Assembly (NCBI GenBank): GCA_015067315.1
Contig: SVMR01000006.1
Coordinates: forward strand, 1-64,000
Source: Oscillospiraceae bacterium
Lineage (GTDB): Bacteria; Bacillota; Clostridia; Oscillospirales; Ruminococcaceae
Direction: 5' to 3'
DNA: 64,000 nt
Shown here: piece after piece, positions 26,550-34,987 of the stretch
Position numbering within the stretch: position 1 is the first letter of the stretch
Layout: every line of letters starts with the position of its first letter
Translations under genes and position numbers: made by a program
The notes under the pieces: generated by a model
The model's input: only the letters and a program-made list of their open reading frames with translations
Databases searched by the model: none
Told to the model about the DNA's origin: nothing

Positions 26550-26578
26550 ATTATACTAAAAACAAAAAGAAAAATCAA
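26550..26578 (-). promoter_or_regulatory. Promoter of tRNA-Ser
   Basis: TTGATT (26573-26578), 17-base spacer, TATAAT (26550-26555) on the minus strand, 41 bases before the tRNA 5' end. Confidence 0.85.
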
Positions 26579-26616
26579 GTCTTTTTTCAAAATTTTTTAA
26601 TATTTTTTTAAGATAT

Positions 26617-26645
26617 TTGCGTATATCGCAATTTTATGCTATTAT
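26617..26645 (+). promoter_or_regulatory. Promoter of U32 peptidase operon
   Basis: TTGCGT (26617-26622), 17-base spacer, TATTAT (26640-26645) on the plus strand, upstream of GGAGG and the TTG start at 26688. Confidence 0.65.
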
Positions 26646-26687
26646 TAACATATATTTTGTATCATTTTTTAAAGGAGGCGGTTCCCT

Positions 26688-28721
26688 TTGACCGAAATTC
26701 TTGCCCCGGTCGGCGGAAAAGAACAGCTTATTGCTGCGGTGCGTTCCGGCGCAGACGCGGTTTATCTCGGCGCAAAGAATTTTAACGCAAGGCGCAACGC
26801 TTCCAACTTTGAAGATTTTGAACTTCCGGAAATCGTTTCCTATTGCCGCGCAAGAAACGTTAAGGTTCACGTCGTTCTCAACACCCTTGTGATGGATTCG
26901 GAAATTCCGGAACTTGCTGAGGAAATAAAAAACGTCGCTCTTTCCGGGGCGGATGCGGTTATCGTTCAGGATCTTGCTGTCGCAAAACTCGTCCGGGAAA
27001 TCTGCCCCTCCATCGAAATGCACGCTTCCACCCAGATGACCATTCACGATCTTGCAGGTGCCCTTGAAGCGCAGAAACTCGGCTTTAAAAGGGCTGTCCT
27101 TTCAAGGGAACTTTCTCTTGACGAAATAAAATATATTGCGGAGCGAACCGATATCGAGCTTGAGGCGTTCGTCCACGGCGCCCTTTGCATGTGCATGTCC
27201 GGCTGCTGCTATCTTTCCTCCGTTCTCGGCGGAAGAAGCGGAAACCGCGGACTTTGCGCCCAGCCATGCCGTCTTGATTTCCGTTTCGGCGAAAAGGACC
27301 ACGCCCTTTCTCTAAAAGATATGTCCCACATTGAACATATCGGAGAGCTTTCCGAAGCCGGCGTGTGCTCTTTTAAGATTGAGGGAAGGATGAAGCGTCC
27401 GGAATACGTTGCGGCGGCTGTTTCGGCCTGCAAAGCCGCTCTTGCCGGGGCTGAACCGGATACTGAATCCCTTCGGGCGGTTTTCTCCCGCCAGGGTTTT
27501 ACCGACGGCTATCTTACCGGAAAACGCAATCCGGATATGTTCGGATTCCGCAGCCATGAAGACGTCACCGCCGCGGATAAGGTTCTTAAAAATCTTGCGA
27601 ATCTTTATAAGGACGAACCGAAGCGGATTCCGCTTAAAATGGAGCTTTCCATTTCCGAGGAAAAACCTTCGGTGCTCACCGTTTCCGACGGCGAAAACAC
27701 CGTTTCCGTAACCGGCGGAATCTGCGAAAAAGCAATGCGCGCCCCGACGGACAAAGCTCTTGCGGAGCGTTATCTTTCAAAAACCGGCGGAACGCCTTTC
27801 TATCTTTCGGAACTTGAATTTTCCGCCGAGGGCGAACCGATAATCGCCGCGGGCGAACTCAACGAAATGCGCCGCAAGGCTCTTGCGGAGCTTCTTGAAA
27901 TCCGCGGAAAAGTTCTTCCCCATTCCGTTTCGGATTTAGAACTCCCGAAATCCGAAAAACATATTGCCGAAAAAACCGCTTTGCGGCTCCGGGCGGAAAA
28001 ATTCGAGCAGGTTCTTTTTGAAAACGAAGCGGAAGCGGTTATTCTTCCCCTTTCGGAAATCGAAAAGCACCCGGAAGCCATTGAAAAATTCGGTGAAAAA
28101 CTTTTTGCGGAACTTCCCGCCCTTGTTTTTGCTTTTGATGAAGAAAAAACAAAGGAAAGACTTTCCGTTCTTTATAAAAAAGGTCTCCGCCATGCCCTTT
28201 GTGAAAACATCTGCACCCTTCGCCTTGCGAAAGATTGCGGTTTGACAATTCACGGCGGTCACGGGCTCAATATTCTCAACAGCCTTTGCCTTTCGGAATA
28301 TGAAAAACTCGGTGTTGATGATGCCACCCTTTCCTTTGAACTTTCCGCACCAAAGATAAAATATCTCGGCGGCAAAATCAAACGCGGAATCCTCGGTTAC
28401 GGATATCTTCCGCTTATGAGAATGCGCGCCTGCCCCATTAAAAAGGCCGGCGGATGCAAAAACTGCCCCGGAAAAGGAAAAATCAAGGACCGCATGGGCA
28501 AGGAATTCACCTATCTTTGCTTTGAAAAGAAATTCGGCACCCTTTTGAACAGCGTTCCGCTTTATATCGCGGATAAGGATTTTTCCGGAATCGATTTTAT
28601 GACCCTTTGGTTCACGGCGGAAACTCCGGAAAACTGCAGAAAAATTTATGATATGTTTGTTAACAAAACCCCCGCGGATTTTGAAAAAACCAACGGGCTT
28701 TATTTCAGGGAACTGCTTTGA
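26688..28721 (+). CDS. U32 family peptidase (long form)
   Basis: A 677-residue U32 'collagenase-like' protein. The N-terminal TIM-barrel part opens EILAPVGGKEQLIAAVRSGADAVYLG and carries the U32 signature around residues 160-205 (ELEAFVHGALCMCMSGCCYLSS, then GNRGLCAQPCR) with the conserved cysteines. A long C-terminal extension contains CPIKKAGGCKNCPG, extra cysteines that may join an iron-sulfur site. Several U32 proteins (TrhP, RlhA, UbiU/V) are now known to act in O2-independent hydroxylation of RNA or quinone, so 'peptidase' may be a misnomer here. The start is TTG, chosen because of GGAGG eight bases upstream. First gene of a three-gene plus-strand operon. Confidence 0.9.
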   Translation: MTEILAPVGGKEQLIAAVRSGADAVYLGAKNFNARRNASNFEDFELPEIVSYCRARNVKVHVVLNTLVMDSEIPELAEEIKNVALSGADAVIVQDLAVAKLVREICPSIEMHASTQMTIHDLAGALEAQKLGFKRAVLSRELSLDEIKYIAERTDIELEAFVHGALCMCMSGCCYLSSVLGGRSGNRGLCAQPCRLDFRFGEKDHALSLKDMSHIEHIGELSEAGVCSFKIEGRMKRPEYVAAAVSACKAALAGAEPDTESLRAVFSRQGFTDGYLTGKRNPDMFGFRSHEDVTAADKVLKNLANLYKDEPKRIPLKMELSISEEKPSVLTVSDGENTVSVTGGICEKAMRAPTDKALAERYLSKTGGTPFYLSELEFSAEGEPIIAAGELNEMRRKALAELLEIRGKVLPHSVSDLELPKSEKHIAEKTALRLRAEKFEQVLFENEAEAVILPLSEIEKHPEAIEKFGEKLFAELPALVFAFDEEKTKERLSVLYKKGLRHALCENICTLRLAKDCGLTIHGGHGLNILNSLCLSEYEKLGVDDATLSFELSAPKIKYLGGKIKRGILGYGYLPLMRMRACPIKKAGGCKNCPGKGKIKDRMGKEFTYLCFEKKFGTLLNSVPLYIADKDFSGIDFMTLWFTAETPENCRKIYDMFVNKTPADFEKTNGLYFRELL

Positions 28722-28730
28722 GGTAATAAA

Positions 28731-29282
28731 ATGAAACTTCTTTTTCTTTTCGGAGATGCTGCTGTCGGTAAAATGACCGTCGGTCAGGAACTTTACAAAA
28801 TCACCGACCTTCGGCTTTTTCATAATCACATGACCATTGAACCGGTTATAGATATTTTCGGATATTTTTCCGGCGAAACCATTGGAAAACTCCGCAATGT
28901 TATTTTTGAGGATTTTGCCGCTTCAGATAATTACGGAATGATTTTTACTTTCATGTGGGCTTTTGATGAACCTTCCGAATGGAAATACGTCGAAGAAATA
29001 CGAAAAATCTTTGAACCTTACGGAACCGAGTTTTATTACGCGGAATTGGTCGCACCCCTTGAAATCAGACTTGAACGCAATAAAACTCCGAACCGTCTTG
29101 AAAACAAACCGTCGAAACGCGATATAGAAGCTTCCGAAAGACGGATACTTCGGGACGATGAAGGAAACCGTCTTGTAAGTTTTGACGGCGAAATCCCCTT
29201 TGAAAACTATATTAAAATAGACAACACCAATCTTTCCGCCGCCGAAACCGCAAAAATCATAAAAGAGCGTTTTTCGCTCTGA
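28731..29282 (+). CDS. P-loop kinase-like NTPase
   Basis: A 183-residue single-domain protein. A Walker A motif lies at its extreme N-terminus (LLFLFGDAAVGKMTVGQEL, residues 3-21), as in shikimate/adenylate kinase-like enzymes and zeta-toxin-like kinases. A Thr-rich MTIEP motif near 34 and an Arg-rich lid-like segment (LERNKTPNRLENKPSKRDIEASERRILRDDEGNR, about 114-148) follow. Family members are usually listed as AAA-family or shikimate-kinase-like proteins of unknown substrate. It starts nine bases after the U32 gene, in the same operon. Confidence 0.8.
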   Translation: MKLLFLFGDAAVGKMTVGQELYKITDLRLFHNHMTIEPVIDIFGYFSGETIGKLRNVIFEDFAASDNYGMIFTFMWAFDEPSEWKYVEEIRKIFEPYGTEFYYAELVAPLEIRLERNKTPNRLENKPSKRDIEASERRILRDDEGNRLVSFDGEIPFENYIKIDNTNLSAAETAKIIKERFSL

Positions 29283-29296
29283 AAGGGGTATTCTTA

Positions 29297-29596
29297 ATGG
29301 AAGTTCTTTTTGCGATGAGTATTTTTTATATTTGTTACGGAATTTTCGGTCTTTTCGGGAAGATGAACGTTGCGGAAAAATACAGAGGTCACGAATGGAC
29401 CAAAAACTACATAAAAGAAATTGCCGTCGGCGATATTATTCTCGGAGTTTCGTGGCTTATTCTTTATTTTGCCGAAAAACAGTATGACCCCGGCCTTGTA
29501 ATGACGGGTCTTCTGATTGTTCTGCTGGCTCTTCCTTCGCTGATATACGTTATCTGTATTGAAAGGAAATATTCAAAACTTTTGAAAAAAGATTAA
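29297..29596 (+). CDS. Small three-helix membrane protein
   Basis: A 99-residue membrane protein with helices near 2-18, 42-60 and 68-86, and a conserved-looking KYRGHEWTKNYIKE loop after the first helix; the pattern resembles DUF3784-type proteins. GAAAGGGG precedes the ATG, 14 bases after the kinase-like gene. Last gene of the operon, closed by a strong bidirectional terminator. The function is unknown. Confidence 0.7.
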   Translation: MEVLFAMSIFYICYGIFGLFGKMNVAEKYRGHEWTKNYIKEIAVGDIILGVSWLILYFAEKQYDPGLVMTGLLIVLLALPSLIYVICIERKYSKLLKKD

Positions 29597-29598
29597 AA

Positions 29599-29627
29599 AA
29601 ACCCTTTTGCCAAACGGCAAAAGGGTT
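29599..29627. terminator. Bidirectional terminator between convergent genes
   Basis: AACCCTTTTGCC / GGCAAAAGGGTT with an AAAC loop, A run before and T run after. It separates the plus-strand U32 operon from the convergent FAD oxidoreductase gene. Confidence 0.92.
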
Positions 29628-29634
29628 TTTTCTT

Positions 29635-31212
29635 TTACATCAATTTTTCGAGCACCTTTTCCGCGCAGCGGATTCCGTCCGCCGCCGCGGACATGATTCC
29701 TCCGGCATATCCGGCGCCTTCCGCGCATGGATAAAGTCCTTCGATTCCGATCGCTTCGAGGGTTTCGCTGTTACGGACTATGCGGACCGGGGAACTTGTT
29801 CTTGTTTCCGGACCGGTGAGCACCGCTTCCGGGTCGGCAAAGCCATGGAGTTTTCTGTCCAAAGCAACAAGTCCAGTTTTGAGCACGGAGGTTATTTCCT
29901 CCGGGAAAAGTTCCGCAAGATTTTTATCCTCAACGCCCCTTGCATAGGTCGGTTCAACTTTTCCGAAGCGGGAAACGCCGCCGTTCAAAAATGCGCCCAC
30001 CGTTTGAGCAGGAGCTTTTTTCCCGCCGCCCATTTCAAAAGCTTTTCTTTCGATTTCATGCTGGAACGCCATTGCCTTAAAAGGATCGCCGCCGAAATCT
30101 TCCGCGGAAACGGAACAGACCAAAGCGGAGTTTGCGTTTTTTCCGTCACGGGCAAAGCAGCTCATTCCGTTGGTCACAACCGCGTCTTCCCTGTCGGCGG
30201 AGGGAACGACGTATCCGCCGGGGCACATGCAGAAAGTGTATGCGCAGCGGTCGCCCACATGGTGGGAAAGCTGATATTCCGCCGCCCAAAGGGCAGGATT
30301 TTCCGCAAAATCCCCGTACTGGGCGCGGTTTATATCGGACTGTAGATGCTCGATCCGAACACCGACGGAAAAAGGTTTTGCTTCCATGAGCACGCCTTTT
30401 TCTTTGAGCATCGCGAAGGTATCCCTTGCGGAATGTCCCGCGGCAATTATTACGTTTCCCGCCGGAATTTCCGTTCCTTCCACGGAAACGGAAACGATTT
30501 TTCCGTTTTTAATGCAGATATCGTCAACTTTCGTCAAAAAACGGATCTCGCCGCCGAGGGAGATTATTTCCTCGCGGATGTTTTTTACAACTTCCCTGAG
30601 CATATCCGTTCCGATATGGGGTTTTGATTTGCTGAGGATTTCTTCCGGCGCGCCGTGTTTTTGGAGTTCCTCAATAATAAAATCGCATCTTGGGTCGTTT
30701 ATTCTTGTTGTAAGCTTGCCGTCGCTGAAAGTTCCGGCGCCGCCTTCGCCAAACTGGACGTTTGCTTTTTTGTTGAGCACGCCGCCCTTCCAGTAATTTT
30801 CAACCGCGGCGGTTCTTTCCTCAACTTTTGCCCCTCTTTCAAAAATAACTGGGTTTGCGCCTGCTCTTGCAAGATAAAGTCCCGCAAACATTCCCGCCGG
30901 ACCGAACCCGATTATAACCGGTTTTTCTTCCGGAGATTTTTTGAGCACGGGGATTTCCGCCGGTGAAATTTTCCTTAAAGTCACATTCTTTGCTTTTGCT
31001 CTTTCGGCAATTTTTTCTTCGTTTTCGCAGGAAACCGCAACGGAATATACAAGCGAAACCTTTTCCTTTTTTCTTGCGTCAACGGAAATTTTTGAAACGG
31101 AAACGGATTTTGCTTCCGAAGATTTTATTTTGAGCACGGAAAAAGCTTTTTCAAAAGCCTTTTCCTTCGGTTCGCCCGGGGCTATTTTTATTTCGGAAAC
31201 AATTATCGGCAT
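29635..31212 (-). CDS. FAD-dependent oxidoreductase, COG2509-like
   Basis: A 525-residue flavoprotein. The first 95 residues form a small alpha/beta domain, followed by the FAD-binding dinucleotide motif VIIGFGPAGMFAGLYLARAG near 98-117 and FERG at the end of the second strand. NVQFGEGGAGTFSDGKLTTRI and the C-terminal GLYPCAEGAGYAGGIMSAAADGIR (second FAD contact) are hallmarks of the COG2509 group of uncharacterised dehydrogenases. The start follows AAGGAG by eight bases. It stands apart from its neighbours, between two terminators. Substrate and partner are unknown. Confidence 0.9.
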   Translation of the reverse strand: MPIIVSEIKIAPGEPKEKAFEKAFSVLKIKSSEAKSVSVSKISVDARKKEKVSLVYSVAVSCENEEKIAERAKAKNVTLRKISPAEIPVLKKSPEEKPVIIGFGPAGMFAGLYLARAGANPVIFERGAKVEERTAAVENYWKGGVLNKKANVQFGEGGAGTFSDGKLTTRINDPRCDFIIEELQKHGAPEEILSKSKPHIGTDMLREVVKNIREEIISLGGEIRFLTKVDDICIKNGKIVSVSVEGTEIPAGNVIIAAGHSARDTFAMLKEKGVLMEAKPFSVGVRIEHLQSDINRAQYGDFAENPALWAAEYQLSHHVGDRCAYTFCMCPGGYVVPSADREDAVVTNGMSCFARDGKNANSALVCSVSAEDFGGDPFKAMAFQHEIERKAFEMGGGKKAPAQTVGAFLNGGVSRFGKVEPTYARGVEDKNLAELFPEEITSVLKTGLVALDRKLHGFADPEAVLTGPETRTSSPVRIVRNSETLEAIGIEGLYPCAEGAGYAGGIMSAAADGIRCAEKVLEKLM

Positions 31213-31238
31213 TTTTCATTCTCCTTGCTCTAAAAATC

Positions 31239-31266
31239 AAAAAGGCTCAAATTTCTGAGCCTTTTT
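31239..31266 (-). terminator. Terminator of ybbR-cdaA operon
   Basis: AAAGGCTCA / TGAGCCTTT around a short AAT-type loop, with A and T runs on both sides. It lies 10 bases past the stop of the YbbR gene. Confidence 0.85.
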
Positions 31267-31275
31267 GCTGTTTTT

Positions 31276-32526
31276 TTACTGTTCTTTAACTGTAATCGTA
31301 ATTGCGTAAGTTCCGATTGCCCAGGCATTTTGTCCGCCCGGAAGGAAAACTTCCGCCTGGATTCTGTATTGACCGGTCTGGGTGATTTCCCTTGTGCTGA
31401 GGTCAACTTCCACAACAATATCCTTTGCGGAAATTGCGTTTATAACCTCTTCCGGACCGATAAGAGTTACCGCAACTTTCGAAGTGTTTGCGGTTACTTT
31501 ATATTCTTTCGGCGCGTTTATGATATTGATCTGGGTTGCGTTGAAGGTGCTTTCAACGTATCCTTCAAGGTCAAAATCAATCGTTACCTCGTCTTCAAAA
31601 TCCCTGAGGGTAAGTCCTTCCGGAAGATTTATTGCAAAGCTTACCGAAGGATTTTCAAGAGTTATGTTCCTCATATCGACGTATCCGAGGAAAATTTCGC
31701 GGAACCTGTCAACAAGATAATCTTCGCCTTCAACAAGAACGTCAACTGCGGAAAGACTGTAATTTATGTTTTCCGCGTTGAAATATTTCGGAACGTTTGT
31801 ATAATCGAAAACAAGAGGATATTCCGCGGTTTTATGAACGGGGATATAAACCGTTGCAACCTCGAAATCCATTGTAATTTCTTTTTCGTTGTAAATTACC
31901 GGGTTTCCGTCTTTATCAACAAGAACAACTTCACCGACGGCGGCAATTGTTTCTTCGTAATCGCCGGAAAGAACAACTTCCACAACCGCGCCTTCGATTT
32001 TTTCAAGATCCTTTTCCGGACCGGTTATGACAATCTGTTTCGGGTCGGTATAAATTTCTTCCTGGATGAATTCATCCGGAATATTGTAATCTCCGATTAT
32101 TCTGTATTCCAGTTCAAGGGTTTTATCGACATATTTATCGAACTTTACATTCATTGCGGAAGGGTTTATGCTTACGATTTCAAAATCCTTTGAACTGTTT
32201 TTAACCGCGCGCAAATCAAGGGTATATTCTCCCGCTCCGCTTACTCCGGAAAGAGAGGGCGAAACGGAAATATCTTCCGCGGAAATACCGCCGATTACCG
32301 AACGGGAACCGCTTATTGTTACGTTTACGGTTGTTTCTCCGCCTTCAATCGCAGAAAGTCCGAGTTCCGCAAGAATTCCGGATTGGACGTTTACGTTAAC
32401 TCCGACTCCGGGAACAACAACTTCGCCGGTCGGGCGGAGAACAAGGGAAACCACAAGCCAAAGAACAAACGAGATTGCAAGAGAAATTATAAAAAGGACT
32501 CTTTTATCTTTAAAAAATCCGTTCAT
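31276..32526 (-). CDS. cdaR: YbbR-domain protein, CdaA regulator (CdaR)
   Basis: A 416-residue protein with a single N-terminal membrane anchor (VLFIISLAISFVLWLVVSLVL, about 10-30) and then repeated YbbR domains outside the cell. Typical phrases are VPVHKTAEYPLVFDYTNVP and INIINAPKEYKVTANTSKVAVTLIGPEEVINAISAKDIVVEVDLS. YbbR/CdaR modulates the diadenylate cyclase CdaA in Firmicutes. The gene overlaps cdaA by four bases (ATGA), the standard cdaA-ybbR order; glmM, often third, does not follow here. Confidence 0.93.
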   Translation of the reverse strand: MNGFFKDKRVLFIISLAISFVLWLVVSLVLRPTGEVVVPGVGVNVNVQSGILAELGLSAIEGGETTVNVTISGSRSVIGGISAEDISVSPSLSGVSGAGEYTLDLRAVKNSSKDFEIVSINPSAMNVKFDKYVDKTLELEYRIIGDYNIPDEFIQEEIYTDPKQIVITGPEKDLEKIEGAVVEVVLSGDYEETIAAVGEVVLVDKDGNPVIYNEKEITMDFEVATVYIPVHKTAEYPLVFDYTNVPKYFNAENINYSLSAVDVLVEGEDYLVDRFREIFLGYVDMRNITLENPSVSFAINLPEGLTLRDFEDEVTIDFDLEGYVESTFNATQINIINAPKEYKVTANTSKVAVTLIGPEEVINAISAKDIVVEVDLSTREITQTGQYRIQAEVFLPGGQNAWAIGTYAITITVKEQ

Positions 32527-33392
32527 TTTTCTTCCGAACCTCCTTTTCCGAAGATTTTTGGAACTTTCGGCTCGGTTTTTTCCGGAATCATATATTCTTC
32601 CAGTTTTCGTTTAAGATAAACCGGATCCAGCTCGCGCATAAGTTCGCCGTTTACTGCCATTGAAATTTTTCCGGTTTCTTCGGAAACAACAACCGCCACA
32701 GCGTCGCTGTTTTCGCTTATTCCGAGAGCGGCTCTGTGCCTTGTTCCAAGCATATTGCTTATATCGTAGTTTTGGGAAAGAGGAAGGAAGCATCCTGCGG
32801 CAAAAATTCTTCCGCCGCGGATTATTGTTGCGCCGTCATGGAGAGGCGCGTTATGGAAAAAGATATTTCCGATTATTTCCTTGCTCGGTTCCGCATTGAT
32901 TACCGTTCCGGTTGAAATAATTTCGCCGAGTTTTGTTTCGCGTTCAAAAACAATAAGAGCGCCAACATCGTGTTTTGCAAGTTCGGTAACGCCGTCAACA
33001 ACTTTTGCAATGCAGTTTTTCAAAAGTGTTTCTTCGTCGATTTTTTCTGTTGTGAAGTTGAGGAACGAAAGATTTGAAAATTTTGATTTTCCCATGCTTT
33101 CGAGAGCATGGCGGAGTTCCGGTTGGAAAACAACGACAATCGCAATTATTCCGAAGCTGAAAAACTGTTCAAGAAGATAGGAAGTGCTTTTGAGTTCAAT
33201 CGCCGCGGCAAAGGCATACACGACAAACATTATCGCAATACCTTTTATAAGCTGTCCCGCCCTTGTGTTGGAAGCGAAAACAAGAACTTTATATAAAAGA
33301 TATGCAATAATCACAATATCCGCAAGGTCCCATATTCTGAATGTTTTGAGCACGTTCAAAATGCTTTCCCAAGAAAATGCAAGTTCTCCCAT
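32523..33392 (-). CDS. cdaA: Diadenylate cyclase CdaA
   Basis: A 289-residue membrane-bound c-di-AMP synthase. Three N-terminal helices (about 17-35, 44-64, 72-90) precede the DisA-N cyclase domain, whose signature motifs are complete: HDGATIIRGGRIFAAGCFLPLS (DGA motif) and GTRHRAALGISENSDAVAVVVSEE (RHR motif). c-di-AMP controls potassium/osmolyte uptake and wall homeostasis. Coupled to the ybbR gene. The C-terminus extends with a charged tail (EKTEPKVPKIFGKGGSEEK). Confidence 0.96.
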   Translation of the reverse strand: MGELAFSWESILNVLKTFRIWDLADIVIIAYLLYKVLVFASNTRAGQLIKGIAIMFVVYAFAAAIELKSTSYLLEQFFSFGIIAIVVVFQPELRHALESMGKSKFSNLSFLNFTTEKIDEETLLKNCIAKVVDGVTELAKHDVGALIVFERETKLGEIISTGTVINAEPSKEIIGNIFFHNAPLHDGATIIRGGRIFAAGCFLPLSQNYDISNMLGTRHRAALGISENSDAVAVVVSEETGKISMAVNGELMRELDPVYLKRKLEEYMIPEKTEPKVPKIFGKGGSEEK

Positions 33393-33487
33393 ATTTTTTC
33401 CTCTTTATATATAATCAAGTTAATATTTCTCTTATTATAATAATAACACAAGAGAAAGCATTTTCAAGTATTATTTTGTTAACAAAC

Positions 33488-34636
33488 TCAATATTTTTTT
33501 GAAAGGGATTTAATTATTCCGATAAGTTTTAAAATTTCCTCCTGGGTATTCATCGGACCTATGCTCAGCCGGCAGGTTCCCCTTTTTTCCGTCCCCATTT
33601 TATGATGGGCAAGTGAGGCGCAATGGAATCCGCCTCTTGATGCAACGCCTTTTTCCGAAAGAACCGCAGCCGTTTCTTCCCCGTTAAGATCTCCGAGGAC
33701 GAAGGAAAGAACCGCGCTGTGGGTTTCCTTTTCCGGAATTTTGGTGAAAAGAGTTATATTGTCAATTTTCGAAAGTTCGCCGTAAAGCATTTTTGCAAGG
33801 CGGATTTCTTTTTTTGCGATGTTTTCTTCCCCGGTTTCAAGAATTTTTTCAATTCCGGCGGAAAGTCCGCAGATTCCCGGAACGTTGAGAGTTCCGCTTT
33901 CAAGCATCTCCGGAAGTCCTTCCGGCTGCCGGGGAACAAGGGAATATGTTCCGGTTCCGCCGAAAAGATGGGGTTTTAAAAGCTCGGGTCTTTCCGCCGC
34001 AAGAATACCCGTTCCCATGGGTCCGAGAAGACCTTTATGCCCAGGCGCGCAGACAAAATCCATTCCGGATTCTTTCATGTTTATCTTTTCGCTTCCCGCG
34101 GTCTGGGCAAGATCTCCGAGGAACAGAATCCCGTGCTCATGGGCAAGTTCTGAAAGCATTTCAAGGGGAAGTTTTATTCCGAAAACGTTTGACGAACCGG
34201 TTGCCGCTATCATTTTCGTATCGCTTCTTATGAGTTTCCGGAAGGATTCAACGGTTTTTTCCGGTTCCGCCTCAAATGTTCTTGCAACGGAAAAGCTTAT
34301 TTTTCCGCGCTTTTCAAGTTCAAAAAGCGGTCTTAAAACGGAATTATGCTCAAGGTCGGAAATTATGAAATGTCCGCCTTCGGAACCGATGCTCATAAGC
34401 ACAATGTTCAGAGCCTCGGTGCAGTTTTTTGTGAAAACAAGGTTTTCGGGATTCGAAAGTCCGAAAAGTTCCGAAGCTTTTTCCCTGCATTTAAAAACCG
34501 TTTTTGCTGTTTCCATCCCCATCCGATGTCCGCTTCTTCCGGGGTTTGCGCCGAAACGCAGAAAGGATTCCGAAATAGCCTTCCGTACCGAAAGCGGTTT
34601 TGGAAAAGTTGTTGCGGCGTTATCAAAATAAAGCAA
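33488..34636 (-). CDS. Class V aminotransferase, cysteine-desulfurase-like
   Basis: A 382-residue PLP enzyme. Motifs: YFDNAATTFPKP at the N-terminus, LEHNSVLRPL (H97), AQTAGS, the PLP lysine in CAPGHKGLLGPMGTG (K201) and a candidate catalytic Cys in ASRGGFHCASLAHH (C339). This corresponds to the cysteine desulfurase-related subfamily often found beside selenium/sulfur carrier genes rather than IscS/SufS. The start is TTG behind GGTGA, six bases after the upstream gene's stop. The adjacent DUF3343 gene suggests sulfur or selenium delivery (inference). Confidence 0.9.
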   Translation of the reverse strand: MLYFDNAATTFPKPLSVRKAISESFLRFGANPGRSGHRMGMETAKTVFKCREKASELFGLSNPENLVFTKNCTEALNIVLMSIGSEGGHFIISDLEHNSVLRPLFELEKRGKISFSVARTFEAEPEKTVESFRKLIRSDTKMIAATGSSNVFGIKLPLEMLSELAHEHGILFLGDLAQTAGSEKINMKESGMDFVCAPGHKGLLGPMGTGILAAERPELLKPHLFGGTGTYSLVPRQPEGLPEMLESGTLNVPGICGLSAGIEKILETGEENIAKKEIRLAKMLYGELSKIDNITLFTKIPEKETHSAVLSFVLGDLNGEETAAVLSEKGVASRGGFHCASLAHHKMGTEKRGTCRLSIGPMNTQEEILKLIGIIKSLSKKY

Positions 34637-34642
34637 AGTTTT

Positions 34643-34861
34643 TCACCGGCTTTCTCTTGTTTCGTTGATTCTTATCCCCGCGGATTTAAGAACGTTTTCG
34701 AGTTTTTCCTTTTCGCCAAAGGCTTTTATAACGTATCCGCAGCCGTAGGGATTCATTTTTGTGTCCCGGAAAATATTTGCTCTGTAACCTTTTTTACGGA
34801 GTATCTCCTCGCCTTTCATGGCGCTTGTTATTGAACTGAGAAGGAAAAAATATTCTTTCAT
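34643..34861 (-). CDS. DUF3343 putative Se/S carrier-like protein
   Basis: A 72-residue protein: EYFFLLSSITSAMKGEEILRKKGYRANIFRDTKMNPYGCGYVIKAF is the DUF3343 pattern, with the single Cys of the PYGCGY motif (C41) as the presumed carrier residue. DUF3343 proteins are found next to cysteine-desulfurase-like or YedF-type genes and are proposed to carry selenium or sulfur; direct proof is limited. The next gene, a class V aminotransferase, starts six bases after its stop, so the two form an operon. Confidence 0.88.
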   Translation of the reverse strand: MKEYFFLLSSITSAMKGEEILRKKGYRANIFRDTKMNPYGCGYVIKAFGEKEKLENVLKSAGIRINETRESR

Positions 34862-34929
34862 AATATAATACCGCCCGCTTTGATAGGATTATTTTCTTTA
34901 CATTATATGAAAGCCTTTCTTTTTCCGCG

Positions 34930-34962
34930 CAAAAAAACGCACCCCATAAAACGGGGCGCGTA
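34930..34962 (-). terminator. Terminator of mltG
   Basis: GCGCCCCG / TGGGGTGCG with a TTTTA loop followed by seven T on the minus strand, 25 bases past the mltG stop. Confidence 0.88.
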
Positions 34963-34987
34963 AAAATTGTTTTTTCTTCGGTTTTTA

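Noticed and set aside
26688-28829. Antisense frames opposite the U32 peptidase
   Set aside because: All overlap a gene with complete family motifs; none has a start signal.
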